Positions 5,639-6,274 of a stretch of 6,274 nucleotides of DNA are shown here, in pieces. The first letter of the stretch is position 1. Each line of letters starts with the position of its first letter. The stretch lies in assembly GCA_040753075.1 (NCBI GenBank), contig JBFMHA010000101.1, positions 1-6,274 of the forward strand, given 5' to 3'. Source of the stretch: UBA6814 sp040753075 (GTDB lineage: Bacteria > Desulfobacterota > Desulfovibrionia > Desulfovibrionales > Desulfovibrionaceae). The notes below the pieces were generated by a model. It made no database searches and was not told the DNA's origin. It saw only the letters and a list, made by a program, of their open reading frames with translations. A program made the translations under genes and the position numbers.

Positions 5639-6274
5639 GCGGTCCTCCGGCTCCTGCGTCCGAGCAGGACGCAGAAGAACGGCCCGCCCAGCAGGGCCGT
5701 GACCACGCCCACGGGCAGTTCCGCGCCGCCGGGGAGGATGGTGCGGGCCACCGCGTCGGACCACAGCAGCAGGGTTCCGCCGAGCAGGGCGGAGTTCACC
5801 AGCAGGGGGCGGTGCTCCGCGCCCGAAATGAGGCGCACCGCGTGCGGCACCATGAGCCCCACGAACCCGATGACCCCGGCCACCGCCACCGTGGCCCCGG
5901 CCGCCAGGCTGGCGGCCACGAGCAGGGTGAGCCGCACCCGGGCCGCGTCCAGGCCGAGCAGGCGGGCCTGGGTCTCGCCCAGGCTCAGGAGGTCCAGGTC
6001 CCGGGCGTGGAGCAGGGCCAGGGCGCAGGCGGGCAGCAGGTAGGGCGCGAGCAGGGCCGCGTGCGGCCAGCCCCGGCCCTGGAAGCTGCCCAGGATCCAG
6101 AACACGATGCCGGCCACCGACTCCTCGTCCAGGGCCTTGACCAGGGAGATGAGGGCCGAGAGGAAGGTGGACACCACGATGCCGGCCAGGACCAGGGTCT
6201 CGCGGCCGAAGCCCCCGGCGGCGCGGGCCAGGGCCAGCACCGCGAAGAGCGCGGCCAGCGCCCCGGCCAGGGCG
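5635..6274 (-). CDS. FecCD-type ABC importer permease, C-terminal part (5' end outside window)
   Basis: The frame is open to the right edge of the window and encodes the last 213 residues of a permease that is usually about 330 aa long, so roughly the N-terminal third is missing. Family landmarks visible: LVLAGIVVSTFLSALISL, the WILGSF motif, the cytoplasmic coupling segment LSLGETQARLLGLDA, which contacts the ATPase in this family, GFVGLMVPHAVRLISG, and the closing helices with LLLWSDAVARTILP and ELPVGVVTALLGGPFF. It forms the membrane channel for an iron chelate or corrinoid; which one cannot be told. Its TGA overlaps the ATPase ATG, giving the order permease, ATPase, binding protein. A GTG at 6240 is not a real start, because conserved permease-like sequence continues upstream of it. 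Confidence 0.92.
   Translation of the reverse strand, partial: ALAGALAALFAVLALARAAGGFGRETLVLAGIVVSTFLSALISLVKALDEESVAGIVFWILGSFQGRGWPHAALLAPYLLPACALALLHARDLDLLSLGETQARLLGLDAARVRLTLLVAASLAAGATVAVAGVIGFVGLMVPHAVRLISGAEHRPLLVNSALLGGTLLLWSDAVARTILPGGAELPVGVVTALLGGPFFCVLLGRRSRRTA
5643..5648 (-). promoter_or_regulatory. Ribosome binding site of the ABC ATPase gene
   Basis: GGAGGA on the minus strand lies four bases before the ATG at 5638, within the end of the permease gene. It supports the short start over a longer frame. Confidence 0.6.

Noticed and set aside
4742..6043. Long + strand open frame opposite the ABC genes
   Set aside because: Compositionally biased product with no recognisable domain; the minus strand holds three intact importer genes.

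Overview
This is a GC-rich window whose long antisense open frames are typical of high-GC coding DNA. The gene content suggests a Desulfovibrio-like (Desulfobacterota) bacterium: an exported Memo-AMMECR1 fusion next to a Tat-signal radical SAM enzyme, plus a DUF2335 membrane protein. That taxonomic guess is inference; no marker gene is present.

Layout. (1) Positions 1-241, + strand: the last 79 codons of a membrane protein resembling the C-terminal helices of spermidine-synthase-like fusion proteins. (2) 242-407: a convergent intergenic gap holding GC hairpins followed by T5, a likely terminator for the + gene. (3) 408-2989, - strand: a two-gene AmmeMemoRadiSam operon, transcribed from 2989 leftward. 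First comes a Sec-signal Memo+AMMECR1 fusion, then a radical SAM enzyme with a twin-arginine signal, joined by a TGATG stop/start overlap. (4) 2990-3158: an intergenic gap with one short hairpin and no convincing promoter. (5) 3159-3852, - strand: a two-gene cassette of visibly lower GC. It has an unrecognised 72-aa protein followed, with a 20-base overlap, by a DUF2335 two-helix membrane protein. (6) 3853-3972: an AT-rich spacer (23 of 60 bases are G/C in 3901-3960, against 44 of 60 in 5641-5700) with two tandem imperfect 21-bp repeats over a candidate promoter of the cassette. (7) 3973-6274, - strand: an iron-siderophore/cobalamin type ABC importer, in the order FecCD-type permease (5' end outside the window), ATPase, periplasmic binding protein, with overlapping genes.

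How the parts work together. The three ABC genes form one import system. The Memo, AMMECR1 and radical SAM modules form the conserved but functionally uncharacterised AmmeMemoRadiSam system; here both of its proteins carry export signals, the most intriguing point in the window. The low-GC DUF2335 cassette sits between the two operons like an acquired insert and is the least explained part.
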